64,000 nucleotides of DNA from positions 82,254,754 to 82,318,753 of the forward strand of contig NC_135721.1 in NCBI RefSeq assembly GCF_964656455.1, given 5' to 3'. Position 1 is the stretch's first letter, and the number at the start of each line of letters is the position of its first letter. The position numbers and the translations under genes are program-made. Shown here piece by piece: positions 50,352 to 62,149 of this stretch. This DNA is from Halichoerus grypus (taxonomy: Eukaryota; Chordata; Mammalia; Carnivora; Phocidae). The notes beneath the pieces are model-generated. The model saw only the letters and a list, made by a program, of their open reading frames with translations. It had not been told where the DNA came from and made no database searches.

Positions 50352-50859
50352 ATTTTTGACCTTCAGTCCATTTTATAGAGCAATTTCATTCAATACCCAT
50401 TTTTTTCTAAAAAGCAGTAAAAAAGACTATTCACAGAAATATGATTAATCACTAGTTATAAAATTGCTGCTAATGTCCTGCGGTCAGCTGGCACGGTGGA
50501 CTCACGTGCTTCATGGAGCTTAGGTTCTTAGAGGCAATGCACAAAGAAAATTCACTTTTAGCCAAAATTTTTATTATCTCTTTAAATTTATCTTTAGGCT
50601 CAGTGCACCTAGATGCTCATTCTACAAGAGACCTCTGGGCCCTGAGACCAAATGAAGAGACCCTAGACCCTCACTCAGATAAAAGCTCATTACATGGAAT
50701 GAAAGGATGAGTCTCCTCTATTATTTCAATGTTCTTACTCTCCCTCCCTTTCCGCCTCCCTGATTCTTTTCATTCTCCCTCCTTCCCTCCCTCCCTCTCT
50801 TCTTTTCTTTTTAAAAGCATTTACATGTGAAAGAATATATTTTTAAGATAATATTTAGG

Positions 50860-51070
50860 AATGGAGGGTCATGATCTATGTAACTTACTCTCAAATGGTT
50901 CATAAAAAATAAAAATTGAAATGTGTTCATACATATAAAGGAGAGAGAGATAAGGGAAAATGTTAACAATATGTCACTCTAGGGAACAGATATATGCGAC
51001 TTCTTTGTAATATTCTTGCAAGTTCTGTGTAAGTTGTAATTTTCCATATAAAAATTTAATTAAATTTTAA
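50860..51070 (+). mobile_element. Old L1 (L1M-type) 3'UTR fragment
   Basis: GGGAAAATGTTAACAATATG, TATTCTTGCAAGTTCTGTGT and AAGTTGTAATTTTCCATATA correspond to the L1M 3' end seen also at 26801-26995. Confidence 0.55.
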
Positions 51071-51295
51071 AGCTACCTAAAACTCTTTTTTTTTTTTTTG
51101 ATAAAATGTGGCAGCAGTATTATTCAGAAAAACAAAGGTGTTTATGGGAATGCTTCCTGCTCCTTTCATCCTGATCACTTCTCCCTAGTGCTGCTGCAAA
51201 TCAAGGTGTATTATTTTTTTTGCAACTCAGATAAATTGTAAATAAATTACACTTTTACTTGTAATTTACTGGAGTGGGAAAAAATAATTGAGGGA

Positions 51296-51299
<4 letters not shown>

Positions 51300-51332
<33 letters not shown>
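51300..51332. repeat. Uninterrupted 33-base poly-T
   Basis: A pure T run with no SINE or L1 body to its right, so it is not an ordinary retroposon tail. Length here is prone to sequencing error. Confidence 0.85.
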
Positions 51333-51334
<2 letters not shown>

Positions 51335-52440
51335 ACAGGGTTCTCTAAAATCACCGAGTTGTTAGCCGGCATGGGAGAAAAAAAAAAAAATGGAGAGAAT
51401 ATGGGTTATTAGCACATCCAAAGAACTGCTCTTACCCAGTATCTGCAGACCTCCATTAATATCTACTGTCATGTAATATACATGCCTCATTGCAACGTGT
51501 TTCCATTAGATCTTGTTGTTTTTGTTGTTTTGAAATATTTGAAGCTCTGAACATTCTCTTAAAAAGCCTACACACCTAAACATACCCATCCTCTCCTGAC
51601 TCCCCCCTGTCCCCTGCCCAATTTCTATTACTATCACCTCTATTCTCACTGACTCACCGACAGGAACTTCCCAGGGCATTTGTGATTCATCCTAAAACCA
51701 GTGTCTCTAGGTCTGCCTTACTAGTACCCAGGTCACTGCCTTCCCATAATGCACCATCCTGCAAATAAAGAAAAGGCCTCCTTTGTGCAGGGGAAGAGTT
51801 TGGAGAGCAGAAAGCAAGCAGGTTCCAGTCCACACCTCCCCTCAGCAGAGCGCCGTGGTGTCAGGCACAGGGTGGGCAGCCACAGCCCCTGCTGAAAGCC
51901 CCCTCGGTGTGTCAGTGTCCTGGTCACCAGGCTGTGAGCCTCCTGACTAGACTCCTTTCCCACAGCACAGCCTGTCAGCCTATCCACTCCTGCTGGGTAT
52001 TCCACCTTTGTCAAATAACATGAGCCCTGAACTACCTCCATCTGCCCTTGGCCACTACCAAGTCTTCACCATGCTCACTCATCTTGGACTCGGGGCTTTG
52101 ACTACGGCAAACATCTCCAGTTTCAATTCCCACCATGCATCCGCATATCCCAATGCTCTTTGAGCTGTTCTCTGGGCATGAGTGGGATTTCTCCCCTCAA
52201 CTTCACTGGTCAAAATCTTAGGCATGCTTCAAGGCCCTTCTGATGTCCCACCTTGTCCATCCTTTGTGTATTTAATTTCTCTCTGACTTTTTTCCTTTTC
52301 TATCATGTCATGGAAGTTGTACTTATGTTATCATGTTACCTCCTGCTAAGTTCATTGTAGTCCTTGTTCCTTTTTCCTTCTGGAGATTTATCAACCCAAC
52401 TCCAATACCAGTGTGATTATACTGTGGGCTCAGGGACTGT
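51333..52440. other. Mostly single-copy DNA; possible L2 text at the right
   Basis: 52050-52440 (GGCATGCTTCAAGGCCCTTC, TGATGTCCCACCTTGTCCAT) resembles L2 in plus orientation but is too diverged to be certain. A 102-codon minus ORF at 52041-51733 has no recognised domain. Confidence 0.4.
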
Positions 52441-52464
52441 TATGATTATGATTATTATTTTTTT

Positions 52465-53305
52465 AACCATTCAAGGTTTTTTTTTTTAAGTCGTGGAAAA
52501 AAAATATTTAGTGTCTTAACCATTTTAAAGTATATAGTGTAATGGTGTTAAGTATATTCACATTGTTGTGCAACAAGACTCTAGAACTATTTCATCTTGC
52601 AAAACTGAAACTCTGTACCAATTTCAGAGTAACTTTCCATTGTCCTCTTCACCTAACCCCTGATAACAACCATTCTGACTTCTGTTTCTACAAATTTGAC
52701 AACTTTATATGGCTCATATAAGTGAATCATACATTATTTGTCATTGTTGGTCTGGCTTATTTCACTTAGCATGATATTCTCCAGGTTCATCCATATTGAA
52801 GCAGGTGTCAGAATCTCCTTCCTTTCTAAGGCTAATAGCCCATCCTACGTATGTATCACATTTTGCTTGTCCATTCGTCTGTTGATAGACACCTAGGTTG
52901 CTTCCATGTTTTAGCTACTGTGAATAATGCTGCTATGAACATGGGTGTACAATATCTCTTTGAAACCCTGCTTTCAATTTTTTTAAGTAGATATCCAGAA
53001 ATGGAATTGAGGGATCATATAAATTCCAGTTTTAATTTTTTGAGAAATTGCCACACCGGTTTCCACAGTGGCTATACAGTTTTGCATTCCCACCAACAGT
53101 GCACAATGGTTCCAATTCTTCCACATCCTTACCAATACATGTTAGTTTCTGAGTTTTTTTATTTTTTATAGTGGCCATACTAATGGATGTGAGGTGATAT
53201 CATATTTTGGTTTTAATTTGTATTTCTCCAATAATTAGTAATGTTGAACCCTTTTTTATATGTTCATTGGCCATTTGTATATCATAATTGGGGTAATATA
53301 TATTT
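52465..53305 (-). mobile_element. Old L1 3'-end fragment, minus strand
   Basis: CATTCCCACCAACAGTGCAC, GGTTCATCCATATTGAAGCA and GTGAATAATGCTGCTATGAA are antisense L1 ORF2 C-terminal and 3'UTR text. It is cut off near 53305, where a second L1 3' end begins. Confidence 0.82.
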
Positions 53306-53397
53306 AAGCCACGTCTCTCTTTTTCTTTCAGTTTAACAGAGATATAACGGACATAAATACTGTATAAATTTAAAGTGTCCAGTATAATGACTCAACT

Positions 53398-53601
53398 TTT
53401 TTTTTTAAAGGTTTTTTTTTTTTTTTTTTTTAAGATTTTATTTATTTATTTGAGAGAGAGAGAATGAGAGGGAGGAAGGTCAGAGGGAGAAGCAGACTCC
53501 CTGCCGAGCAGGGAGCCTGATGCGGGACTCGATCCTGGGACTCCAGGATCATGACCTGAGCCGAAGGCAGTCGCTTAACCAACTGAGCCACCCAGGCGCC
53601 C
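53398..53601 (-). mobile_element. Carnivore SINE, minus strand
   Basis: Two poly-T blocks, body and reversed head TGAGCCACCCAGGCGCCC. Target duplication ATAATGACTYRACT at 53384-53397 and 53602-53615. Confidence 0.95.
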
Positions 53602-53790
53602 ATAATGACTTGACTTACATATATTGTGAAATGATTACCACAATACATTTAGTTAACAAGCATCACCTCATTGAGGGAAAAAAAGAAAAGAAAAATCATG
53701 TTTTTATCCTTATAATGAGAACTTTTAGGGTTTACTCTGCAATTTTTAAATATACCATACAGCAGTGTTAACTACAGTCATCATGTTGTT

Positions 53791-53997
53791 GTTGTTGTTG
53801 TTGTTTAGAGATTTTATTTATTTATTTGACAGAGAGAGATACAGTGAGAGAGGGAACACAAGCAGGGGGAGTGGGAGAGGGAGAAGCAGGCTTCCCACCG
53901 AGCAGGGAGCCCGATGCGGGGCTCGATCCCAGGACCCTGGGCTCATGATCTGAGCTGAAGGCAGAGGCTTAACGACTGAGTCACCCAGGCGCCCCTC
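53791..53997 (-). mobile_element. Carnivore SINE, minus strand
   Basis: The tail begins with (GTT)n. Reversed head TGAGTCACCCAGGCGCCCC. Target duplication TCATCATGTTGT at 53779-53790 and 54001-54012. Confidence 0.95.
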
Positions 53998-54152
53998 TGG
54001 TCATCATGTTGTACATTACATCCCCAGTATCTATGTATCTTACAACTGGAAGTTTGTGCATTTTGACCATCTCATCCAATTTCCCCCCACCCCTCCACCC
54101 CCAACCTTATGTAACCACAAATCTGATCTTTTTTTTCTTGAGTTTGGTGTGT

Positions 54153-54172
54153 GTTTTTTTTTCATTAAGATT

Positions 54173-54212
<40 letters not shown>

Positions 54213-54375
54213 GAGAGAGAGAGAAAGAGCACAAGCAGGGGGAGCAGCAGAAGGGGGGGGAGAAGCAGACTCCCCGCCGAGCAGGGAACCCCATGCGGGT
54301 CTCCATCCCGGGACTCCAGGACCATGACCTGAGCGGAAGGCAGATGCTTAATCTATTGAGCCACCCAGGCAATCC
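54153..54375 (-). mobile_element. Carnivore SINE, minus strand
   Basis: The tail has expanded to (ATTT)n at 54171-54210. Reversed head TGAGCCACCCAGGCAATCC. Target duplication GAGTTTGGTGTGT at 54140-54152 and 54376-54388. Confidence 0.95.
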
Positions 54376-54961
54376 GAGTTTGGTGTGTTTTTTAAAAAAT
54401 ATATTCTACATGAAAGCAAAATCATACAGTATTTATCTTTCTCTCTCTGTCTTATTTCATTTAGCATAATCCCCTAAAGATCCATCCATGTTGACGTCAA
54501 TAATGGATTTTCATTATTTGTATGGCTGAATAGTATTCCACTGTATATATACACCACAATTTCTTTATCTATTCATCTGTCAATGAACAGTTAGGTTGTT
54601 TCCATGTCTTGGCTATTGCAAATAATACTGCAATGAACATGGGGGTTCAAAAATCTCTTTGACATAGTGATTTCATTTCCTTCGGATATATACCCAGAAG
54701 TGGAATTGCTGGATCATATGGTAGTTCTATTTTTAACTTGTTGAGGAACCTCCAAACTGTTGTCCATAGTGGCTGCACTAATTTACTTTCCCACTAACAG
54801 TGCAGAAGGGTTCCCTTTTCTCTACATCCTGGCCATCGTTTATCTTTTGTCTTTTTGGTGATGGTCATTCTAACAGGTATGAGATGATATCTTGTGGTTT
54901 TAATTCACATTTCCCTGGTGATTAGTGATGTTAAACATCTTTTAATGCGTCAGTTGCCTAT

Positions 54962-55058
54962 CTGTATATCTTCTTTGGAAAAATGTCTATTCAGTTCCTC
55001 TGTTCATTTTTAAAATTAAATATTTATTTTTTTGCTATTGAGTTGTATGAGTTTTTAA
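54962..55058 (+). repeat. 97-bp direct repeat, copy 1 (source)
   Basis: Identical over 97 bases to 56315-56411. Here it is continuous with the surrounding L1 text, so this is the original position. Confidence 0.93.
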
Positions 55059-56314
55059 ATATTTTATATATTAATCCTAATCAGATAATATGATCTGTAA
55101 ATATTTTCCCATTCTGTAGATTGTCTTTTCATTTTGCTGAGTGTTTCTCTTGCTGTGAGGAAGCTTTTTAGTTTGATGTAATCTTACTTGTTTTTTTAAT
55201 TTTTTATTTTGTTGATTGTGCTTTAGATGTCGTATCCAAAAAATCATTTCCAAGACCATATCAAAGAGCCTTTATTAATGTGTTTCTTTTAGGACTTTTA
55301 TAGTTTCATGGCTTTTGTTTAAATATTTAATCCATTTTGATTTAATTGTTGTGTATAATGTAAGATTCAAGTCTAGTTTCATAGTTTTACATGTGAGTAT
55401 CTACTTTTCCCAGCACTATTTATTAAAGAGAGTGCCTCTTCTCCACTGAGTATTCTTGGGTCCATTGTCAAATATTAGTTGACTGAATACACGTGGGTTT
55501 ATTTCTGAGATCTCAATTCTGTTATATGTATCTGTTTTTATGCCAGTACCATACTGTTCTGTTTACTATAGCTTTATAATATAGCTTGAAATCACTCATT
55601 TTAAAAATGGGGTTGTTTGTTTTTTTGCTGTTGACCTATAGGAGTTTTTTATATATTCCAAATATTTGTTTTGCAAATATTTTCTCCCATTTTACATGTT
55701 TCCTTTTTCACTCTGTTCATTGTGTTCTTTGATGCAAAGAAATTTTAAAGTTTGATGTAGTCCCATTTGATTGTTTTTGCTTTTGTTGCCTGTGATTTTG
55801 GTATCAAATCCATGAATTAATTGTGAAATCCAATGCCATAAAGCTTTTCCCCTATGTTTTCTTCTAGAAAATTTGTTTTGGGTCTTGCATTTAAATCTTT
55901 CATCCATCTTGAGTTAATTTTTGTATATGGAGTAAAATAAGAATCTAACTTCACTCTTTGGCATATATATGCCATTTTTCCAGCACCATTTGTTGAAGAG
56001 ACTATGTTTTCCCCATTGGGTAGCTTTGGCATTCTCATCTAAGATCACTTCACTATAGGTATGAGGGTTTATTTCTGGACTCTCTAGTCTATTCCATTGG
56101 TCTATAGGTCTATTTTTATGCCAAAACCTTACTGTTTTGATTACTATCAGTTTGTAATATGCTTTGAAAACATGAACTATGAGACCTTTAACTTTGTTCT
56201 TTTTTTTTTCAAAATTGTTTTGGTTATTTCGGGTCCCTTATAATTCCATATGAATTTTAGGATGGGTTTTTCTATTTCTGCAAAAATGCCATTGAGATTT
56301 TAATAAGGATTGCA

Positions 56315-56411
56315 CTGTATATCTTCTTTGGAAAAATGTCTATTCAGTTCCTCTGTTCATTTTTAAAATTAAATATTTATTTTTTTGCTATTGAGTTGTA
56401 TGAGTTTTTAA
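56315..56411 (+). repeat. 97-bp direct repeat, copy 2 (inserted)
   Basis: An exact copy of 54962-55058 that interrupts L1 text between GGATTGCACT and GGTAGTATTGACATCTT. It is followed by short inverted repeats (CTCATACCTGAAGTATGAG and TACTCATGATATTATTATGA) up to about 56460. Confidence 0.93.
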
Positions 56412-58130
56412 TACTCATACCTGAAGTATGAGTATTACTCATGATATTATTATGAGTAGGTCACTTCAGGTAGTATTGACATCTTAACAATATTAATTCT
56501 TCCTATCTATATATTTAGGATGTCTTTCAATTTATTCATGTCTTCCTTAATTTCTTTTGGCAAAATTTTGTAGTTTTCATTGTACAAGTCTTACACCTCT
56601 GTGGAGATCTTTATTCTTAAGTATTTTATTCTTTTTGATGCCATTGTAAGTGGAATTGTGTTCCTAATTTCCTTTTCAGAAAGTTCATTGTTATTGTATA
56701 GAAATGAAACTGATTTTTGCATTTTTTTTGTATCCTATAACTTTGCTGAATTCATTCATTAATTTTTATAGCTTTTTCTATGGAATCTTCAGGGTTTTCT
56801 AAATGTAAGGTTGTGTCATCTACAAACAGAGATAATTTTACTTTGTCCTTTATGATTTGGATGAGTTTTACTTCTTTTTCTTGCCTGGTAGCTTTGGCTA
56901 GGACTTCCAGGACTGTGCTGAATAGAGGTGGTGATAGTGACATCCTTCGTCTGTCCCTATCTTAAAGGAAGTACTTTCAGTCTTTCACCATTGAGTATGA
57001 TGTTAGCTCTGGGCTTTTCATGTAGGACCTTTATTATGTTGAGGTAGTTGTCTTTTGTTCCTAGTTTGTTGAGTGTTTTTATCATGAAAAAGTGTTGAAT
57101 TATATCATATGTCTTTTCTGCATTTATTGAAATAATCATATGGTTTTGTCTTTCATTCTGTTAATGTATTATATTTCTTTCATTGATCCTCATATGTTGA
57201 ATCATCCCCACATTGCAGAAATAAATCCTTCTAGGCTGTGGTGAATAATTTTTTTTAATGTGCTGTTGAATTTGGCTTGTTAGTCTGTGGCATCAGTTGC
57301 AAGTCCCCCTTTCTTTTATGATTTTAGTTATTTGAGCCTTTTTTTTCTTAATTTAAATGAGGTTTTGTCAATTTTGTTGATCTTTTCAAAAACCTGACTC
57401 CATTTCATTGATTTTTTTTCTATTCTCTTTTGTTTATCTCTGCCATAATCTTTATTATTTCCTTCCTTTTAGCTTTAGGTTTTGTTTGTTGTTTTGTGTA
57501 GTTCTTTGAGATGTAAAATTATGTTATTGATTTGAAATATTTTTTCTTCTTTCATGTAAGTATTTATCATTATAAAATTCCTTCCTAGTACTCCTTTCAC
57601 TGCATCTTATAAGTTTTGTTATATTGTGTTTTTGTTTTCATTTGTCACAAGGGAATTTCTAATTTCCCTTGTGTTTCTTCTTTGAGTCTTTGTGTATGAG
57701 TGTGTAGTTTAATTTCTGTGTATTTGTGGATTTCCCAGTTTTCTTTCTGCTTCTGATTTCTAGTTTCATTCCAGTATGATCAGAAAGATATTTTATATAA
57801 TTTCAATCTTTTTAATTAGTTAAGACTTACTTTGTGGTCTCATATGTAGTCTGTCTTGGAGATGTGCTTCACATGTGTTTAAGAATGTTTATTCTGTTGT
57901 TCTTGGATAGAGTGTTCTGTAGATGTCTGTTAGGTTCTGTTGGTCTATAGAGTTGTTCAAGTGATCTATTTCCTTATTGATCTTGTGTCTGATTATTCTA
58001 TCTATTATTGAGAGTTGGGTATGAAAGTCTCTATTATTATGCTGCTATCTATTTCTCCATCAATTCTATCAATGTTCACTTAATATATTTAGAATTTCTG
58101 ATGTTTGGCACATAAATATTCCACCAAGTG

Positions 58131-58600
58131 GACTTGTGTTTCCACGCACAATATACCAGTTTTTCATTAACTCAACCAGCCATAAAAAGAAAAACAAGAT
58201 TAATTAGACAAAAAAGAAGAAAGAAAGAAACAGAAAAAAAAAAAGTAACCTGTAAGCACAAAGAATTTACATAATGAAGACTGAAAAGACAAGGATTTGT
58301 GCTGCTTTTCTCTCTGGAGTATTTGTCAATTCTGGAAGGAATCCTTAAGAGGCTGAGCAGCTGAGCAGCGTTTCCAGCTAAAGGGGCAAAAGTGGAATCA
58401 GGAAGTGCCAAACAGGAAGTACAGTTTCAATATTCCAGACTTACAGTTGGAACAATGAAAAGCTATGTTTAGGAGTACAAGTTAACCAGAAATAAATCTT
58501 CCATGGGCCAGAGCCCATCTCATTTGCCTCAGGCCCTAATTAGGTTAAGATAATTTAGGATTTCTAGATTTATAGCCTAAAAGTCATTGGGAGCAAAAGT
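58131..58600. other. Unassigned DNA between L1 fragments
   Basis: AT-rich, with an A-rich tract at 58205-58240. No gene seen. It may be an old L1 or HAL1 5' part, but I cannot support that. Confidence 0.35.
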
Positions 58601-60110
58601 GAAAACTTTCGCAAAGAAACAAGATGATTCAAAATCTCAGTTTGTCTCTAGAATTTTTATACAAAAGGTCTGGCATTCAATAAAAAATAACAAGGCTTAG
58701 AAATACAAGAAAACAGGATAAGGTAAATAAGAGAAAAGGCAGACAATAAAAGAGATTTACAAAAATTTAAATAAGATTTTCAGAACAGAGCATGAAATAA
58801 CTATAGTGAATATGTTCAAGGAATTAAAAAATAAGAGTATTTGCGTGGGTAATTGAAACTATAAATAAAATCAAATGAAATTTTAGAACTAAAGAAATAC
58901 AACAATTAAAACTCTTAAATGAAGAACTCATTGGATGGGGTTAAAAGCAGAAGATACATACCTCAATGGGGGATGTTCTACAACATCTACAGTTGGGATT
59001 CCAGAAGGAAAGGAAGGAATGGATAGACCGAAGCAATACTTAAAGATTTAATGACTAAGAATTTTCCAAAACTGATAGCACTGTATCTAGAAATCAGTTG
59101 AGAATGTTCTACTAATCCCAAAGTAAGATAAATACACACAGGAAAACATAACAAAAAACAAACAAACAAACAAAAGCTATACCTAGGCATATTCTAAACT
59201 TCTAAAAACCATTGGCAAAGAAAAAAACATGTAAAAGCATCCAATTAAAAACAGAAGAGAAACAATAGGACTGATATCAAACTTTTCAACAGAAAACCAG
59301 GAAACCAGAAGACAGTAAAATATCTGCAAATTGCTGGGAAAAAAAATAACAGCAACCTAGAATGAAAACAACTCTTGAAATTGAAAATGGAATAGGAACA
59401 TTTTGTTCAGAAAAACAAAAAAGTCAGATAATTTATCACCAACAGACATGCACTAATGGATATATTAATGATGAAATTCAGGCAGAAGGAAAATGTTTCC
59501 AGATGGTAGCTCAGAGATGCAATAAAAAGTGACAGAAAGGGTAAATATATGTAAAAATATCTGTATGTATAGTAGGAAATACAATAATAATAATGTGGCA
59601 TTTAAATGATAAAAGAATGAAAAGCACAGACATAAGTTGGTGGAGAAGAGAAACGTGATCAAGTTTATTAAGGTCCTCCTACTGTTCAAAATGTCATGAG
59701 AATAAATATATGTGGAAATTCTTAGGGTAACAACTAAAAAAATAATAAACACATATATAACTAAAAAGGCAATAGAGCTAGAAGAAAAATACATAATGAT
59801 AAAATATGCTTAAATAATCCCAAAGAAGGCAAAGAATGATAGCTATAGAATATGGAACAGATGGGTAAAATAAAAATCGGGTAGAAAGATAGAAGGTCTA
59901 AAACCAAATATATGTCATTCTGTTCAATTTAAACAGAGTAGACAAAAAGATGAAAAATGTACATTTGCTTATGCTGTCAGGTAAGATGAAATAGGTCATG
60001 GCATTCTAACAGACCCACTGAGAACAACTGATTCCATTATGAAATCATGTTACTTTGAAAGTTGTTTGCACAAGAACTAGAGGAACACAGGTTCCAGAGA
60101 GAGAAGAGAA
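58600..60110 (+). mobile_element. HAL1/L1M-type ORF1 remnant, plus strand
   Basis: ACAAGATGATTCAAAATCTC, TATGTTCAAGGAATTAAAAA, CCAGAAGGAAAGGAAGGAAT, AACCAGAAGACAGTAAAATA and TTCAGGCAGAAGGAAAATG occur in the order of an L1 ORF1 region of the HAL1 or old L1 type, followed by AT-rich sequence. Too many stops for any product. The absence of ORF2 text downstream favours HAL1. Confidence 0.6.
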
Positions 60111-60480
60111 ATTTTCAGAGGTGAGTTGAGGACCTTCAGTTGCCCTTTGGCTGCAATTACTGACTCTGGGCATTTGGACTTGTCCTAACAGAGGAAGAGT
60201 GGAATTTTCTGGAAGAGTGGAGATTGCCCAGTGCTGGGGAGACCAAGACCCTCCATGGGCAAGGGTCTGTGTGAAAATCTTGGTGAGAGTTGAAAACCCT
60301 GGAGGGAATGGTGAATTGACAGCTACAGCCTGTGGCTTCCTTTACTCTACGGTGCCCTTGGATGGGTAATGACTGGAAGGGGCACAGAAGGACTGCTGAA
60401 GTGCTGGTTATATTTTGTTCCTTCATCCAAGACATGGTAACACAGGTGTGTTCTATCGATGACAATTTAGGAAGCTATAT
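60111..60480. other. Unassigned, moderately GC-rich segment
   Basis: Differs in composition from its AT-rich flanks. Carries a chance 102-codon minus ORF (60465-60157). Not recognised; possibly part of an old retroelement. Confidence 0.35.
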
Positions 60481-60534
60481 CCTTTTAAAAATTTAATTAA
60501 TTAATTAATTAGTTAATTAATTTTTGAATTTTAT
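60481..60534. repeat. (TTAA)n low-complexity tract
   Basis: Imperfect TTAATTAA repeat followed by (TTTTA)n next to an L1 3' end. Confidence 0.8.
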
Positions 60535-60957
60535 TTTATTATTACTTTTTTAATTCCTGTATCGCTAACATGCAGTGTTACATTAGTTTCAGGTGTACAA
60601 TATAGCAATTCAACAATTCTATACATTACTCAGTGCTCATCATGTTTAGTGTACTTTTAAATCTCCATCCCCCCACCCACTTCCCCTCTTGCAACCATCA
60701 GTTTGTTCCCCATAGTTAAGATTCTGTTTTCTGGTTTCTCTCTCTCTCTCTTTCCTTTGCTTGTTTGTTTTGTTTCTTAAATTTCACATATGAGTGAAAT
60801 CCTATGAAATTTGTCTTTCTCTGACTGATTTATTTTGCTTAACATTATACTCTCTAACTCCATACATGTTGTTGCAAATGGCAAGATTTCTTCTTTTTTT
60901 AATGGTTGAGTAGTATTCTATTGTATATATGTACAACATCTTCTTTTTTCTTTTTTT

Positions 60958-61121
60958 TAAATTTTATTTATTTATTTGAGAAAGAGACAGAGAGCGAGAC
61001 AGAGAGCACAAGCAGGGGGAGTGTTAGAGGGAGAGGGACGAGCAGACTCTCCACTGAGTGAGGAGCCTGATGTGGGGCTTGATCCCAGAATCCTGGGATC
61101 ATGACCCAAGCTGAAGCAGAC
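60958..61121 (-). mobile_element. Carnivore SINE, minus strand, head missing
   Basis: Reversed tail and body down to GACCCAAGCTGAAGCAGACT. The last 40 or so bases of the reversed head are absent where the next SINE starts. The left target site is TGTACAACATCTTCTTTT. Confidence 0.88.
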
Positions 61122-61326
61122 TCTTTTTTTTTTTTTTTTAAGATTTTATTTATTTATTTGACAGAGAGAAACACAGTGAGAGAGGGAACACAAGCAGGGG
61201 AGTGGGAGAGGGAGAAGCAGGCTTCCTGCGGAGCAGGGACCCCGATGTGGGGCTCGATCCCAGGACCCTGGGATCATGACCTGAGCCAAAGGCAGATGCT
61301 TAATGACTGAGCCACCCAGGCACTCC
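61122..61326 (-). mobile_element. Carnivore SINE, minus strand, joined to the previous one
   Basis: Reversed poly-T, tail, body and head TGAGCCACCCAGGCACTCC. No target duplication of its own is visible. The sequence to its right, TGTACCACATATTCTTT, pairs with the site to the left of the preceding SINE. Confidence 0.9.
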
Positions 61327-61340
61327 TGTACCACATATTC

Positions 61341-61550
61341 TTTTTTTTTTTCTTTTGGATTTTATTTATTTATTTGAGAAAGAGAGACCGGTAGTGACAG
61401 AGATAGTGAAAGAGAGCACAAGCAGGGAGGGGAGGGAGAAGCAGGCTCCCGCAGAGCAGGAAGCCTGATGTGGGTCTTGATCCCAGGACCCTGGGATCAT
61501 GACTGGAACTGAAGGCAGATGCTTAACTGACTGAGCCACTCAGGTGCCCC
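61341..61550 (-). mobile_element. Carnivore SINE, minus strand
   Basis: Reversed head TGAGCCACTCAGGTGCCCC. Target duplication TGTAYCACATATTCTTT at 61327 and 61551. The body variant ACCGGTAGTGACAGAG marks this copy and its duplicate at 62708. Confidence 0.93.
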
Positions 61551-61722
61551 TGTATCACATATTCTTTATCCATTCACCTATGGATGGACACTTGGGCTGT
61601 TTCCATAATTTGGCTATTGTAAATAATGCAGCATGGATCCATTTGAATTACTGTTTTTGTATTCTTTAGGTAAATCACAATAGTGTGATTACTGAACCAT
61701 AGGGTAGTTCTATTTTTAACTT
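61381..61722 (+). repeat. 342-bp direct duplication, copy 1 (source)
   Basis: Spans most of the SINE at 61341-61550 and 172 bases of adjoining antisense L1. It matches 62708-63049 with three differences by eye. Its text is continuous with both flanks here. Confidence 0.93.
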
Positions 61723-62149
61723 TTTGACGAATCTCCATAATGTTTTCCACAGTGGCTATACCAGTTTGCATTCCCACCAACAGTGCAAGAGAGCTCCTTT
61801 TTCTCCACATCCTTGCTAACACTGTTTCTTGTGTTTTTGATTTTAGCCATTCTGACAAGTATGAGGTGGTATCTCATTGTTGTTTTGATTTGCATTACTT
61901 AAGTAATACTTATTGCTTTAGTATTTACTTTGTTTTGAGTTAATTATAGCTTGAGTTAATTATAACTTTCTTTCTTTTTCAGTCCTTTTACTTTTCACCT
62001 TTCTATATCCTAATATTTTTAAGTAGCATATGGTTATGTTTCCTAAAATTTTTCAACTTGTCAGTCTGACAAACTTTGTTTTTTCTTTAACATGTTTTAT
62101 TTAAGGATAACTTACATACAAGAGAGATGCTTGCAACAAAAGTGTATAG

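Larger units (their letters stand above)
53325..58130 (-). mobile_element. Old L1, minus strand, with three SINEs and an internal duplication
   Basis: The 3'UTR starts near 53325. Degenerate ORF2 runs from about 54450 to 58130 with stops throughout. The longest surviving frames (79 codons or fewer) include an RT-like stretch (LSLFVDDTTLHLENP, minus, near 56800) in which FADD has become FVDD. Missing text near 57280 marks an internal deletion. It is interrupted by SINEs at 53398-53601, 53791-53997 and 54153-54375 and altered by the templated insertion at 56315-56460. Confidence 0.82.
60535..62095 (-). mobile_element. L1 3' end and ORF2 pieces, minus strand, with three SINEs
   Basis: 60540-60957 is the L1 3'UTR and the end of ORF2 (TTTCAGGTGTACAATATAGC, GTTGCAAATGGCAAGATTTC). 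ORF2 continues at 61551-61898 after the SINEs. A further piece at about 61980-62050 (CACCTTTCTATATCCTAATA) comes from the N-terminal part of ORF2, so the element is rearranged. No coding capacity. Confidence 0.72.
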
